This document shows, in pieces, positions 16,004-21,476 of a DNA stretch of 22,294 bases (position 1 is the stretch's first letter; each line of letters begins with the position of its first letter). Where the stretch lies: positions 1-22,294 of the IMG/VR virus record IMGVR_UViG_3300031839_000336. One strand, given 5' to 3'. The position numbers were made by a program, and so were the translations under genes. This DNA comes from a virus. Under the pieces are notes generated by a model. That model was not told where the DNA came from. It did not search any database and worked only from the letters and a program-made list of their open reading frames with translations.

Positions 16004-16099
16004 ATGCCATACAAAAAAGGAAAAGTTAAGCCATACGAGTCTAAGACTAAGACTCCAATGAAACCTAAGAAGAAGCCAATGAAAAAGAAGAAGAAGTAA
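16004..16099 (+). CDS. Lys-rich micro-protein (31 residues)
   Basis: An ATG at 16004 lies two bases after the previous stop, with AAAGGAAAT just upstream. It encodes 31 residues, 15 of them Lys, in 'KPYESKTKTP' and 'MKPKKKPMKKKKK' blocks. The stop is directly before the transcription terminator, so it is the last gene of the + strand arm. Translation is supported by spacing and ribosome site, but a peptide this simple could be a decayed or non-functional end. If made, it would bind nucleic acid strongly. Confidence 0.55.
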   Translation: MPYKKGKVKPYESKTKTPMKPKKKPMKKKKK

Positions 16100-16106
16100 T
16101 AAAGTT

Positions 16107-16137
16107 AAAGCCCCAAGGAGAAATCCAAGGGGCTTTT
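16107..16137. terminator. Bidirectional intrinsic terminator between convergent arms
   Basis: AAAGCCCC (16107-16114) pairs with GGGGCTTT (16129-16136). Inside, GGA (16117-16119) and TCC (16124-16126) pair around a GAAA tetraloop, separated by an AA/AA internal loop. TTTTCTTTT follows on the + strand, giving a strong intrinsic terminator for the structural/lysis arm. On the - strand the same hairpin ends in GGGGCTTTAACTTT, so it can also stop transcription from the nucleotide-metabolism arm. It sits 8 bases after the last + gene and 10 bases before the last - gene's stop. Confidence 0.85.
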
Positions 16138-16146
16138 CTTTTAGTG

Positions 16147-16329
16147 TTAGGTAGACTCAGGCCACCTATAACATACATAACCTTTAACTATATAACCATT
16201 AGTCTCTACAAACTTGAATCCATCAGGCATTGTACTGAGGCATCTCTCCTCTGAATCTAGTACCTCAGGAAAAGCTACCGATACACAAGTTAGATTAGTT
16301 GTACAGGCAAGTATTATTGCTGAAAACAT
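16147..16329 (-). CDS. Small Cys-containing protein with signal-like N-terminus
   Basis: The 60-residue product starts one base after the upstream gene's stop. It has an exact AAGGAGGT 7 bases before its ATG, encoded within the end of that gene. The N-terminus 'MFSAIILACTTNLTCVSVAF' is hydrophobic and resembles a weak signal peptide or lipobox (LAC). The rest has Cys30 ('RCLSTMPDGF') and Cys53 ('YVCYRWPEST'), which could form a disulphide outside the cytoplasm. I recall similar small exported Cys proteins in marine podoviruses but no function. It could act at the envelope, for example in superinfection exclusion; this is a guess. Confidence 0.6.
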   Translation of the reverse strand: MFSAIILACTTNLTCVSVAFPEVLDSEERCLSTMPDGFKFVETNGYIVKGYVCYRWPEST

Positions 16330-16330
16330 A

Positions 16331-16558
16331 CTATGGACCTCCTTCCATTTCTTTGATTAGTCTAGCTAAGTACCACTGTGCTTTCTTTAGGTCTTCTAGG
16401 CAATTACCCTTGTACCTGTACCTGTGCAAATACTTCTTGACGTTACCCTCTAAGTATCCCATGAACATCATATAATCCATGTTGTCTTTCAGGTAGTCAA
16501 TACATTCTATCTGACCATTACCGTAGTGTGCAGGTTTGTTTACTACATCTTCTGTCAT
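16331..16558 (-). CDS. DUF3310 protein
   Basis: A longer frame begins at 16618, but the ATG at 16558 forms an ATGA overlap with the upstream stop, has GGAG upstream and starts directly at the family's N-terminus, so 75 residues is preferred. The sequence carries the DUF3310 hallmarks: 'NKPAHYGNGQIECIDYL', 'GYLEGNVKKYLHRYRYKG', and 'DLKKAQWYLARLI'. This family is widespread in phages and is often listed as a nucleotide-kinase-like or SaV-like protein without firm biochemistry. It lies in the nucleotide-metabolism arm. Its 3' end also encodes the ribosome site of the next gene. Confidence 0.88.
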   Translation of the reverse strand: MTEDVVNKPAHYGNGQIECIDYLKDNMDYMMFMGYLEGNVKKYLHRYRYKGNCLEDLKKAQWYLARLIKEMEGGP

Positions 16559-16779
16559 CTCAGTCTCCACTTCAAATAAATAATACGTAGTGTCTGGTAG
16601 GCTGTAAGAGTAGGCCACATAATACAGAACATTAATACGTTTATCTCTTCATACGTAATATTAAGAATATCTGATAGCCAAACGAGAAACAAAACACAAG
16701 CATCAAAGATGTTATCTACCAATTCTATACCACTTCCAGCCATTGTAACCCCACTCGTTATTGTTTCTGTTTGTATCAT
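16555..16779 (-). CDS. Small membrane protein (74 residues)
   Basis: The start at 16779 forms a TAATG overlap with the upstream stop. A second Met at residue 13 ('MAGSGIELVDN') is an alternative, with GTGGGG upstream. The product has an N-terminal hydrophobic helix ('FDACVLFLVWLSDIL', about 27-41), the motif 'NITYEEINVLMFCIMWPTL', a second hydrophobic stretch (about 47-67), and a basic end 'YLKWRLR'. 'ITYEEIN' ahead of a TM helix recurs in small marine-phage membrane proteins that I recall without function. It is coupled to DUF3310 by ATGA. Confidence 0.65.
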   Translation of the reverse strand: MIQTETITSGVTMAGSGIELVDNIFDACVLFLVWLSDILNITYEEINVLMFCIMWPTLTAYQTLRIIYLKWRLR

Positions 16780-17219
16780 TAGAGAGTTATCAACTCAGCT
16801 TTTGTATATGGGATGTGGAAGAACTTCTCACCTTTGACTATGTACCTACCCTTGGCTTCCTTCAGGCTTTCGTCAGTCAACAGAGTATCCTTGATGCGCC
16901 ATGCTTGTTTGAAGTCAGGTCTAAAGATGTAGAAGTTAAGTACACCATCCTTATGTTTCTCCTTCAGTCTCTTCTTTCGTTCAGGTAGACGAACCTCAGC
17001 CCAGTGTGTAGGCCAGTCACCTTTCCATGCTGTCTTAACCTCTGCCTCGTTGTAGTATGTGAGGCCGTTCTTCTCTGAGACTACATCTACGTTGTAGTTC
17101 TCTTCGTTGTTTACGATGGTGTGACCATTGCTACTAAGATAACCTGCTAAGGCTTTACGGGCTGGTTCATCATAGGCTTCATACAAAGCCTTACTGAATG
17201 GCCTCTTTACCATGTTCAT
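16779..17219 (-). CDS. Uncharacterised protein with a possible PD-(D/E)XK nuclease motif
   Basis: A 146-residue protein joined by ATGA to glutaredoxin. Residues about 20-35 form a helix and strand, then Asp45 ('YNVDVVS') and Glu60-x-Lys62 ('NEAEVKTAW') lie 15 residues apart in predicted beta-strands. That layout fits the D...ExK active site of the restriction-endonuclease-like fold. 'WKGDWPTHWAEVRLPERKKR' and 'LNFYIFRPDFKQAWRI' are strongly patterned and, as I recall, conserved in phage homologues. It might be a structure-specific nuclease or an inactive relative. Position between glutaredoxin and a small membrane protein gives no further clue. Nuclease function is a hypothesis. Confidence 0.6.
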   Translation of the reverse strand: MNMVKRPFSKALYEAYDEPARKALAGYLSSNGHTIVNNEENYNVDVVSEKNGLTYYNEAEVKTAWKGDWPTHWAEVRLPERKKRLKEKHKDGVLNFYIFRPDFKQAWRIKDTLLTDESLKEAKGRYIVKGEKFFHIPYTKAELITL

Positions 17220-17461
17220 ACTGGTACTCCATCAATTATATCTAGGAACTCTCTTAGATCAGTGTATCCCCCGATGTGTGTCCCATCAGATGAGAAGATT
17301 TGAGGTACAGTCTTGAAGTCTGCTTCCTTCATCAAGGAGAGTACCCACCTAGAACTATCTGTCTCTATATTGTACTCAACGTAACTTATTTCAGCCCCTT
17401 TCAAGAGAGCCTTGGCAGTATCACAGAAACTACATTGGTTACGAGTTAATATTGTGTACAT
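17216..17461 (-). CDS. Glutaredoxin
   Basis: The 81-residue product has the glutaredoxin fold signatures: active-site 'CSFC' (Cys10, Cys13) after a first beta-strand 'MYTILTRN', the cis-Pro 'TVPQIF', and 'GGYTDL' for glutathione binding. Length is normal for phage glutaredoxins. Reduced by glutathione, it would supply electrons to ribonucleotide reductase, which lies just upstream in the same transcript. AAGGA lies about 9 bases before the ATG. It is coupled by ATGA to the next gene. Confidence 0.93.
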   Translation of the reverse strand: MYTILTRNQCSFCDTAKALLKGAEISYVEYNIETDSSRWVLSLMKEADFKTVPQIFSSDGTHIGGYTDLREFLDIIDGVPV

Positions 17462-17516
17462 GTTTAGTATCCTTGGTTAAGTGAGCAGTTTAGACACATG
17501 CTCAGGTGTAGATTAT

Positions 17517-17576
17517 TTATGTTAACATGTCAATGAGAATTGTCACAGCCACTGTTATTGCTAATAGTTCAAACAT
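17517..17576 (-). CDS. Hydrophobic micro-protein ORF (19 residues) behind RNR
   Basis: Thirteen bases after the RNR stop lies an ATG preceded by AAAGGAGA, the ribosome site being 5 bases from the start. The frame encodes 19 residues, 'MFELLAITVAVTILIDMLT', then TAA. The peptide is almost wholly hydrophobic with one acidic residue near each end, long enough to span a membrane once. It lies in the 128-base gap between RNR and glutaredoxin, and its ribosome site is among the best in the window. I know no named family. It may be a real membrane microprotein or a leader peptide affecting glutaredoxin translation. Confidence 0.55.
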   Translation of the reverse strand: MFELLAITVAVTILIDMLT

Positions 17577-17589
17577 GTTTTCTCCTTTC
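17577..17589 (-). promoter_or_regulatory. Strong Shine-Dalgarno site of the 19-codon ORF
   Basis: Read on the - strand, the spacer between the RNR stop and the micro-ORF ATG is GAAAGGAGAAAAC. AAAGGAG gives near-complete pairing to the 16S rRNA 3' end with a 5-base spacer. No other start codon is close enough to use it, which is the main argument that the micro-ORF is translated. Confidence 0.7.
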
Positions 17590-19506
17590 TTATATTAGGT
17601 CTACGATTTCACAACTATCTCCAGAACAAGCCAAGGTTTGGCTACCTGCCGTATTGTCTTCATTCTCATACTCCGATAACTTAGACCAGTCAATCCTTGT
17701 AGGCATAACAGATGTCAACATATCGTAGTCTGACTTACCACACTCTTGATAAGGTGCTTGCTGGTAGGTGTGCTCATGGTAAGGCAAGAAGGATACACCT
17801 GACATCTCATCAAAGTGTTTGTACACGAATGCACCTACCTCAAACCATTCATCCTTCTTGACGTTGATTGTTACAGAGGGTTTATGTTCACACCAGTTAC
17901 GTTGGTAGGCAAGCCACATCTCAAGTTGTTCTACGGCTGTCATATCAGCTGTGACTACAGCCCCTTCAGGAGCCTTCTGTGGGAAACTAAACACAGTCGT
18001 AGTATCAGGTTTACCTCTTTCGGGTTCATTAGGTATACCTTGATCCTTCATAAACTGTGTCACTGGGTCTTTGTTGTCACCTCTGACGGTACGGATGTAG
18101 TAACGAGAGTGACGAGCATGGATACCACTTGCTGAGTCAACGAGTTGGGAGACTGTTCCTGATGGCTTAACACAGGTGACAGCAGCAGATACAGGGATAC
18201 CAAGTTTAGCAGCCCACTCGGCATTAGTATCAACAGCAACTTGTTTAAGGTGTGTTAGTGTCTTACTCAATCCTTTGTTCTTCAAAGTCATCAGAGGATT
18301 GTCCATGATACCTGTCAGGGAGACACCAAGCAGACGTTCTTCTGCTGTGTTATCTGTCCACTGTTTACGTAGATAAGGAAACTTAGTGTAGGTTGATTGG
18401 ATCGTACCTAAAATAGTAGCTAGACGTACCTTCTCCTCTAGTGTCTCAAGAGTATCTGTTGCTCGTACTACACACTCGGTTAAGTTACAGAACTGTGATG
18501 GACGTAGGATAATCTCAGAGCATGGGTTGGTCCCGAACTCGTAGTTAGGATCACGGCGTCCATTCTTAGCTGCCTGTGCCTTAGATGCCTCACGATTAAA
18601 GATACCTCGTTCACCACTACCACTCTCAACCAAGGCCATCCACTCTCGCATGAATGAAACAGCATCAGGTTTTTTAGTATAAGCCACGGAGTTGTTAGCT
18701 AGTGTTCGTTGACCTTCACGTACAATACCTAAAGCTGGGTCATCCCACCATTCACCTGACTTAGCATGACGCATACGGTCATCACTTAGGTCAGACAAAG
18801 AGATCATAGCTGATCGACGTACACCTCCTACAACAACTACCTCACCAATCTTACACATGATGTCATGACACTCAATAGACTCTAGTTTACGGCCCTGTGC
18901 TTCCTTGAAGGTACGGACAGTAAAGTTAAATAGATCAACCAAAGGTGCTGGACCTGAAGCACGTCCACCGAATGTCTTGAGTGGAGCACCAGCTGGACGA
19001 ACCTTAGATACATCCCATGTAGGGATTTCACCACTGTACAGGAGTGCAATCAATTGACGAAGAGCCTTAGCCCAACCTTCCTTACTGTCCTTAACGACGA
19101 TGTTAGTCTCACTGTCGAACAACTCAGGGACTTCAGGGAGCTTAGTAACGGACTGACTCTCGACGGAGAAGCCAACACCAGTACCACAGAGCAAGATAAA
19201 CATAGCCTCATCGAAGGATTTAAGGTCATCTACGGCTAGGTAACTACAGTTGTACATGCATGTGTTGTCTCGGTCAGCAGCTGGGCCAGCAGTCATAAGT
19301 GAACGCATGGAAGGCATTACCTCAAGGCCAAGGATAGCTTGCTCTAGTTTGTACTTAGTGTCTGGGTCAACCATGTCTCGGATAATATTGACTGAGAAAC
19401 GTGTGACAGTATCGTCCCATGACTCACGTCCTGTATCGTCGTAGTACTTGGCATACCGTGACTTATGAATGAAAGACTGGTAGTCTGTTGGCAGGTGGTT
19501 GTTCAT
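17590..19506 (-). CDS. nrdJ: Adenosylcobalamin-dependent (class II) ribonucleoside-triphosphate reductase
   Basis: A 638-residue enzyme that reduces ribonucleotides to deoxyribonucleotides using a B12-derived radical. 'GTNPCSEI' holds the thiyl-radical Cys329 and Glu331; Cys340 ('QFCNLTEC') lies 11 residues later, the same spacing as C408/C419 in the Lactobacillus leichmannii enzyme. An N-terminal redox Cys lies in 'NTCMYNCSYL' (Cys83/Cys87). The C-terminal pair 'CSGDSC' (Cys627/Cys632) matches the CxxxxC shuttle. There is no partner small subunit in the window. The monomeric type fits, though 638 is shorter than the 739 residues of the Lactobacillus protein. It overlaps mazG by ATGA. A B12-dependent RNR is the hallmark of cobaviruses. 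Confidence 0.95.
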   Translation of the reverse strand: MNNHLPTDYQSFIHKSRYAKYYDDTGRESWDDTVTRFSVNIIRDMVDPDTKYKLEQAILGLEVMPSMRSLMTAGPAADRDNTCMYNCSYLAVDDLKSFDEAMFILLCGTGVGFSVESQSVTKLPEVPELFDSETNIVVKDSKEGWAKALRQLIALLYSGEIPTWDVSKVRPAGAPLKTFGGRASGPAPLVDLFNFTVRTFKEAQGRKLESIECHDIMCKIGEVVVVGGVRRSAMISLSDLSDDRMRHAKSGEWWDDPALGIVREGQRTLANNSVAYTKKPDAVSFMREWMALVESGSGERGIFNREASKAQAAKNGRRDPNYEFGTNPCSEIILRPSQFCNLTECVVRATDTLETLEEKVRLATILGTIQSTYTKFPYLRKQWTDNTAEERLLGVSLTGIMDNPLMTLKNKGLSKTLTHLKQVAVDTNAEWAAKLGIPVSAAVTCVKPSGTVSQLVDSASGIHARHSRYYIRTVRGDNKDPVTQFMKDQGIPNEPERGKPDTTTVFSFPQKAPEGAVVTADMTAVEQLEMWLAYQRNWCEHKPSVTINVKKDEWFEVGAFVYKHFDEMSGVSFLPYHEHTYQQAPYQECGKSDYDMLTSVMPTRIDWSKLSEYENEDNTAGSQTLACSGDSCEIVDLI

Positions 19507-19859
19507 CTGTTATCTCCTGATCCTTGAAGGACACCACGGGATGCCCTGTCCTCTAGCTTGTCTACGTTTCTATGTATGACTTCTTGAAGATCACTACCAA
19601 AGTAATTAGCTATTGCTGTATCGTAGAAGAGGACATCACCTAGTTCATTTACGATTTCTCCCTTCTTGATAGTGGAGCCATCACGGATCATCTTCTTGAC
19701 CTTCTCTGCTACCTCACCTGCTTCACCTACTAGACCGAGTACATTCTCAATCAATCTAGTCTCACCCTTTGTTAGTATCTTACCCTCAACAAAAGCAGAG
19801 TATTCTAAGGCAGAGACATCACTCCCTTTAAAGGCATCAATATCGTCTTGGCTAATCAT
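19503..19859 (-). CDS. mazG: MazG-like nucleotide pyrophosphohydrolase
   Basis: The 118-residue protein shows the all-alpha NTP-pyrophosphohydrolase metal site: 'GLVGEAGEVAEKVKK' with Glu46/Glu49 and 'NELGDVLFY' with Glu72/Asp75 (ExxE...ExxD). The family hydrolyses (d)NTPs to monophosphates and pyrophosphate. In phages it may recycle host nucleotides, remove non-canonical ones or alter ppGpp signalling. It is coupled to RNR downstream and to a small acidic gene upstream by ATGA overlaps, placing it in the nucleotide operon. It is a single-domain form, shorter than the two-domain E. coli MazG. Confidence 0.9.
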   Translation of the reverse strand: MISQDDIDAFKGSDVSALEYSAFVEGKILTKGETRLIENVLGLVGEAGEVAEKVKKMIRDGSTIKKGEIVNELGDVLFYDTAIANYFGSDLQEVIHRNVDKLEDRASRGVLQGSGDNR

Positions 19860-20044
19860 CCTTCTTCAATCCTTTTCCATTCTTTTATTTCTTCATCTAG
19901 GTTTATGTAGTCATCAAAGTCTATAAGCCCTTCGTCCAGTAAGAACTTAACTACGTACTCTTCTGTTATTTCATTCTCTTCTAGTAGATGCATTAGACCG
20001 TAGTTTTCTACTAAGGCTTTTAATTTAGATTCGAAGTCAAACAT
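19856..20044 (-). CDS. Small acidic protein (62 residues)
   Basis: A 62-residue product with about 19 acidic against 6 basic residues. It starts inside the previous gene (25-base overlap) after GGAG, and ends in an ATGA overlap with mazG. Segments are 'LKALVENYGLMHLLEENEI' and 'VVKFLLDEGLIDFDDYINLD'. It is predicted helical. I recall similar 'LLEENEITEE' mini-proteins in cyanophages and other marine podoviruses without function. The high negative charge is compatible with a DNA-mimic inhibitor, but this is a guess. Confidence 0.65.
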   Translation of the reverse strand: MFDFESKLKALVENYGLMHLLEENEITEEYVVKFLLDEGLIDFDDYINLDEEIKEWKRIEEG

Positions 20045-20241
20045 TTGTACTCAATCTCCACAGGTTCAGGGCTACGGTTAATTGTGTGGGTGTCTTTGTA
20101 TGCCTCAGAAAAGCTAGAGTAGTAAACGTCTACCTCTGCCCAAGAGTTATCTGGAAACAAACCAAGACAAATATTATAGCACATTCCATCTTCTTCTTCA
20201 AATGGTCCTTCTATAAATTTGTGTATTTTTATTGTTGTCAT
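20020..20241 (-). CDS. Small uncharacterised protein (73 residues)
   Basis: The ATG at 20241 overlaps the endonuclease I stop as ATGA and has GGAG 8 bases upstream. A GTG at 20250 is a less likely start. The product starts 'MTTIKIHKFIEGPFEEEDGM', continues with 'CYNICLGLFPDNSWAEVDVY' and ends near 'PVEIEYKCLTSN'. It looks like a small beta-rich soluble domain; no TM, signal or catalytic motif is evident. Its 3' end overlaps the next gene by 25 bases. Unknown function. Confidence 0.65.
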   Translation of the reverse strand: MTTIKIHKFIEGPFEEEDGMCYNICLGLFPDNSWAEVDVYYSSFSEAYKDTHTINRSPEPVEIEYKCLTSNLN

Positions 20242-20621
20242 TTGAGCCACTCCTCAGGAATTAGTTTATCAGCATAAAGGAATCCGTTTTTGTCACACCA
20301 CATTCCATAAGTTGTCTTCGATCCTTTGTTGATCTTAGCCCTAGAGTTGCTGAATACAAAACGAATGTCAAGTTTTGGATACTGTTTCTTTATTAAAAAA
20401 TGTTTCTTTCTATCAGCTAGAATAAACCTACCTTTAGTTTCTATGATGACTCCATTAGGTAACTCGAAGTCAGGTGTGTAGGTTCTAAACTCATGTACTT
20501 CATACCTGATCTTAAACTTTTCATACTTAAAGGGAATTGATAACTCCTGAAGTTGTTTAGAGACTCTGTCCTCAAGGCCAGACCGATAGCCATACTTGAT
20601 ACCATACTTTTTAGAACTCAT
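20238..20621 (-). CDS. Endonuclease I (T7 gp3-like Holliday-junction resolvase)
   Basis: The open frame starts at a TTG at 20636, but the ATG at 20621, preceded by GAGGTGG, is the better start and gives 127 residues. The active site matches T7 endonuclease I: Glu17 in 'SGLEDRV', Asp51 in 'YTPDFELP', and Glu61-Thr-Lys63 in 'VIIETKGRF', against E20, D55, E65, K67 in T7 (the same spacings of 10 and 2 in the second half). It would resolve branched phage DNA and degrade host DNA for recycling. It overlaps the end of the upstream nuclease gene by 11 bases. Confidence 0.92.
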   Translation of the reverse strand: MSSKKYGIKYGYRSGLEDRVSKQLQELSIPFKYEKFKIRYEVHEFRTYTPDFELPNGVIIETKGRFILADRKKHFLIKKQYPKLDIRFVFSNSRAKINKGSKTTYGMWCDKNGFLYADKLIPEEWLK

Positions 20622-21474
20622 TTCGATCCACCTCAAATGCTCTCGGCTCAGAGACTACATCAACCAAGTGAACTGGTCCTGTGCTGTACAAGAAGGTACG
20701 AGCCTCAGGCCAGCAGATACGATTGAACTCACAGTAATTACAAGAGATAGATAACTTAGTATTAGGGCTAGTCTTTGACTGAGGTATTGGAGCTATACGA
20801 TCCTCAGGGATAGGACCAGTCACCATCTCTTTTGTTTCCGACATCTCTTGTTCTTTAGTCTTTAACTCTTCCGTAAAGTCATAGACATCTAGGCAGATGT
20901 GTCCGTTTACTTTGTCAATAACTAGGAAGGCTCCAGCTGTCTTGTTGGTAACCAGAGGATCATCCTTAGCTGCATACACATAGGACGATAGCTGAGAGAT
21001 GTAACCAAAGGGATCATCATTTCGTAGGTTACCTTCCTTGAACTTCTTGAAGGCAAAGGGAGAGGCTGACTTAACGTCTACAGTCATACCATCAATCACT
21101 GCATCTCTGTGTCCTTTGATACCATGTACACTCAAACGATCCTGTTGACCTTTAACATCATGACCTGCTGCAAGTGCAAGAGTCAGTGCTAACTCTTCGA
21201 TCATGTCACCAAAGAAGAACTTGAGTAGGCCATTGGGCTGTATCTTCTCAGCATCTTTAGTCTGGTTGATCTTGTACCAGAGTTTACGTTTACATGCTGT
21301 ACCAATGGAAGACAGGGACAAGTAACCTCGTGGCTCTTGTGGTTTACTGAACCGTTGGTTTGCTACAAGTGCAATCCCTTTACCCATTATTGAACCAAGG
21401 GTTCCATCCCAACCACCCTTACCTTCGATCACATTGTACATGTCTTCTACTAATGTTTTAATTTCTTTTGTCAT
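20611..21474 (-). CDS. Cas4/RecB-like PD-(D/E)XK exonuclease with Fe-S cluster cysteines
   Basis: The 287-residue protein has AAGGAG 7-8 bases before the ATG, encoded at the end of thyX. Motifs run in RecB-family order: Cys61 ('GTACKRKLWY'), a Glu in 'FFFGDMIEELAL' (93/94), Asp124 in 'GHRDAVIDG', Asp133-Val-Lys135 in 'TVDVKSAS', Gln161-xxx-Tyr165 in 'SQLSSYVY', then 'CNYCEFNRIC' (Cys245, Cys248, Cys254). Four Cys in a 1+3 arrangement are the [4Fe-4S] clamp of Cas4/AddB nucleases. It probably degrades DNA ends, taking the role of the T7 gp6 exonuclease next to endonuclease I. No CRISPR genes are near, so it is a phage replication/recombination enzyme. Confidence 0.9.
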   Translation of the reverse strand: MTKEIKTLVEDMYNVIEGKGGWDGTLGSIMGKGIALVANQRFSKPQEPRGYLSLSSIGTACKRKLWYKINQTKDAEKIQPNGLLKFFFGDMIEELALTLALAAGHDVKGQQDRLSVHGIKGHRDAVIDGMTVDVKSASPFAFKKFKEGNLRNDDPFGYISQLSSYVYAAKDDPLVTNKTAGAFLVIDKVNGHICLDVYDFTEELKTKEQEMSETKEMVTGPIPEDRIAPIPQSKTSPNTKLSISCNYCEFNRICWPEARTFLYSTGPVHLVDVVSEPRAFEVDRNEF

Positions 21475-21476
21475 TA

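Noticed and set aside
16559-16618. Longer N-terminus for DUF3310
   Set aside because: It overlaps the upstream membrane protein by about 60 bases and does not match the family start; the ATG at 16558 has an ATGA junction and a GGAG site.
17462-17516. sigma70-like promoter or second micro-ORF (ATG TGT CTA...) ahead of glutaredoxin
   Set aside because: On the - strand TTGACA is followed by TAATCT at only about 12 bases spacing, too short, and the 11-codon ORF has no ribosome site.
18176-18376. Frames on the + strand opposite RNR (also near 17815 and 19250)
   Set aside because: They are complementary-strand shadows of the reductase gene without ribosome sites or recognisable protein patterns.
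20611-21474. Part of a CRISPR-Cas system because of Cas4 resemblance
   Set aside because: No cas1/cas2 or repeat array is present; the gene is coupled to thyX and endonuclease I, a phage replication context.
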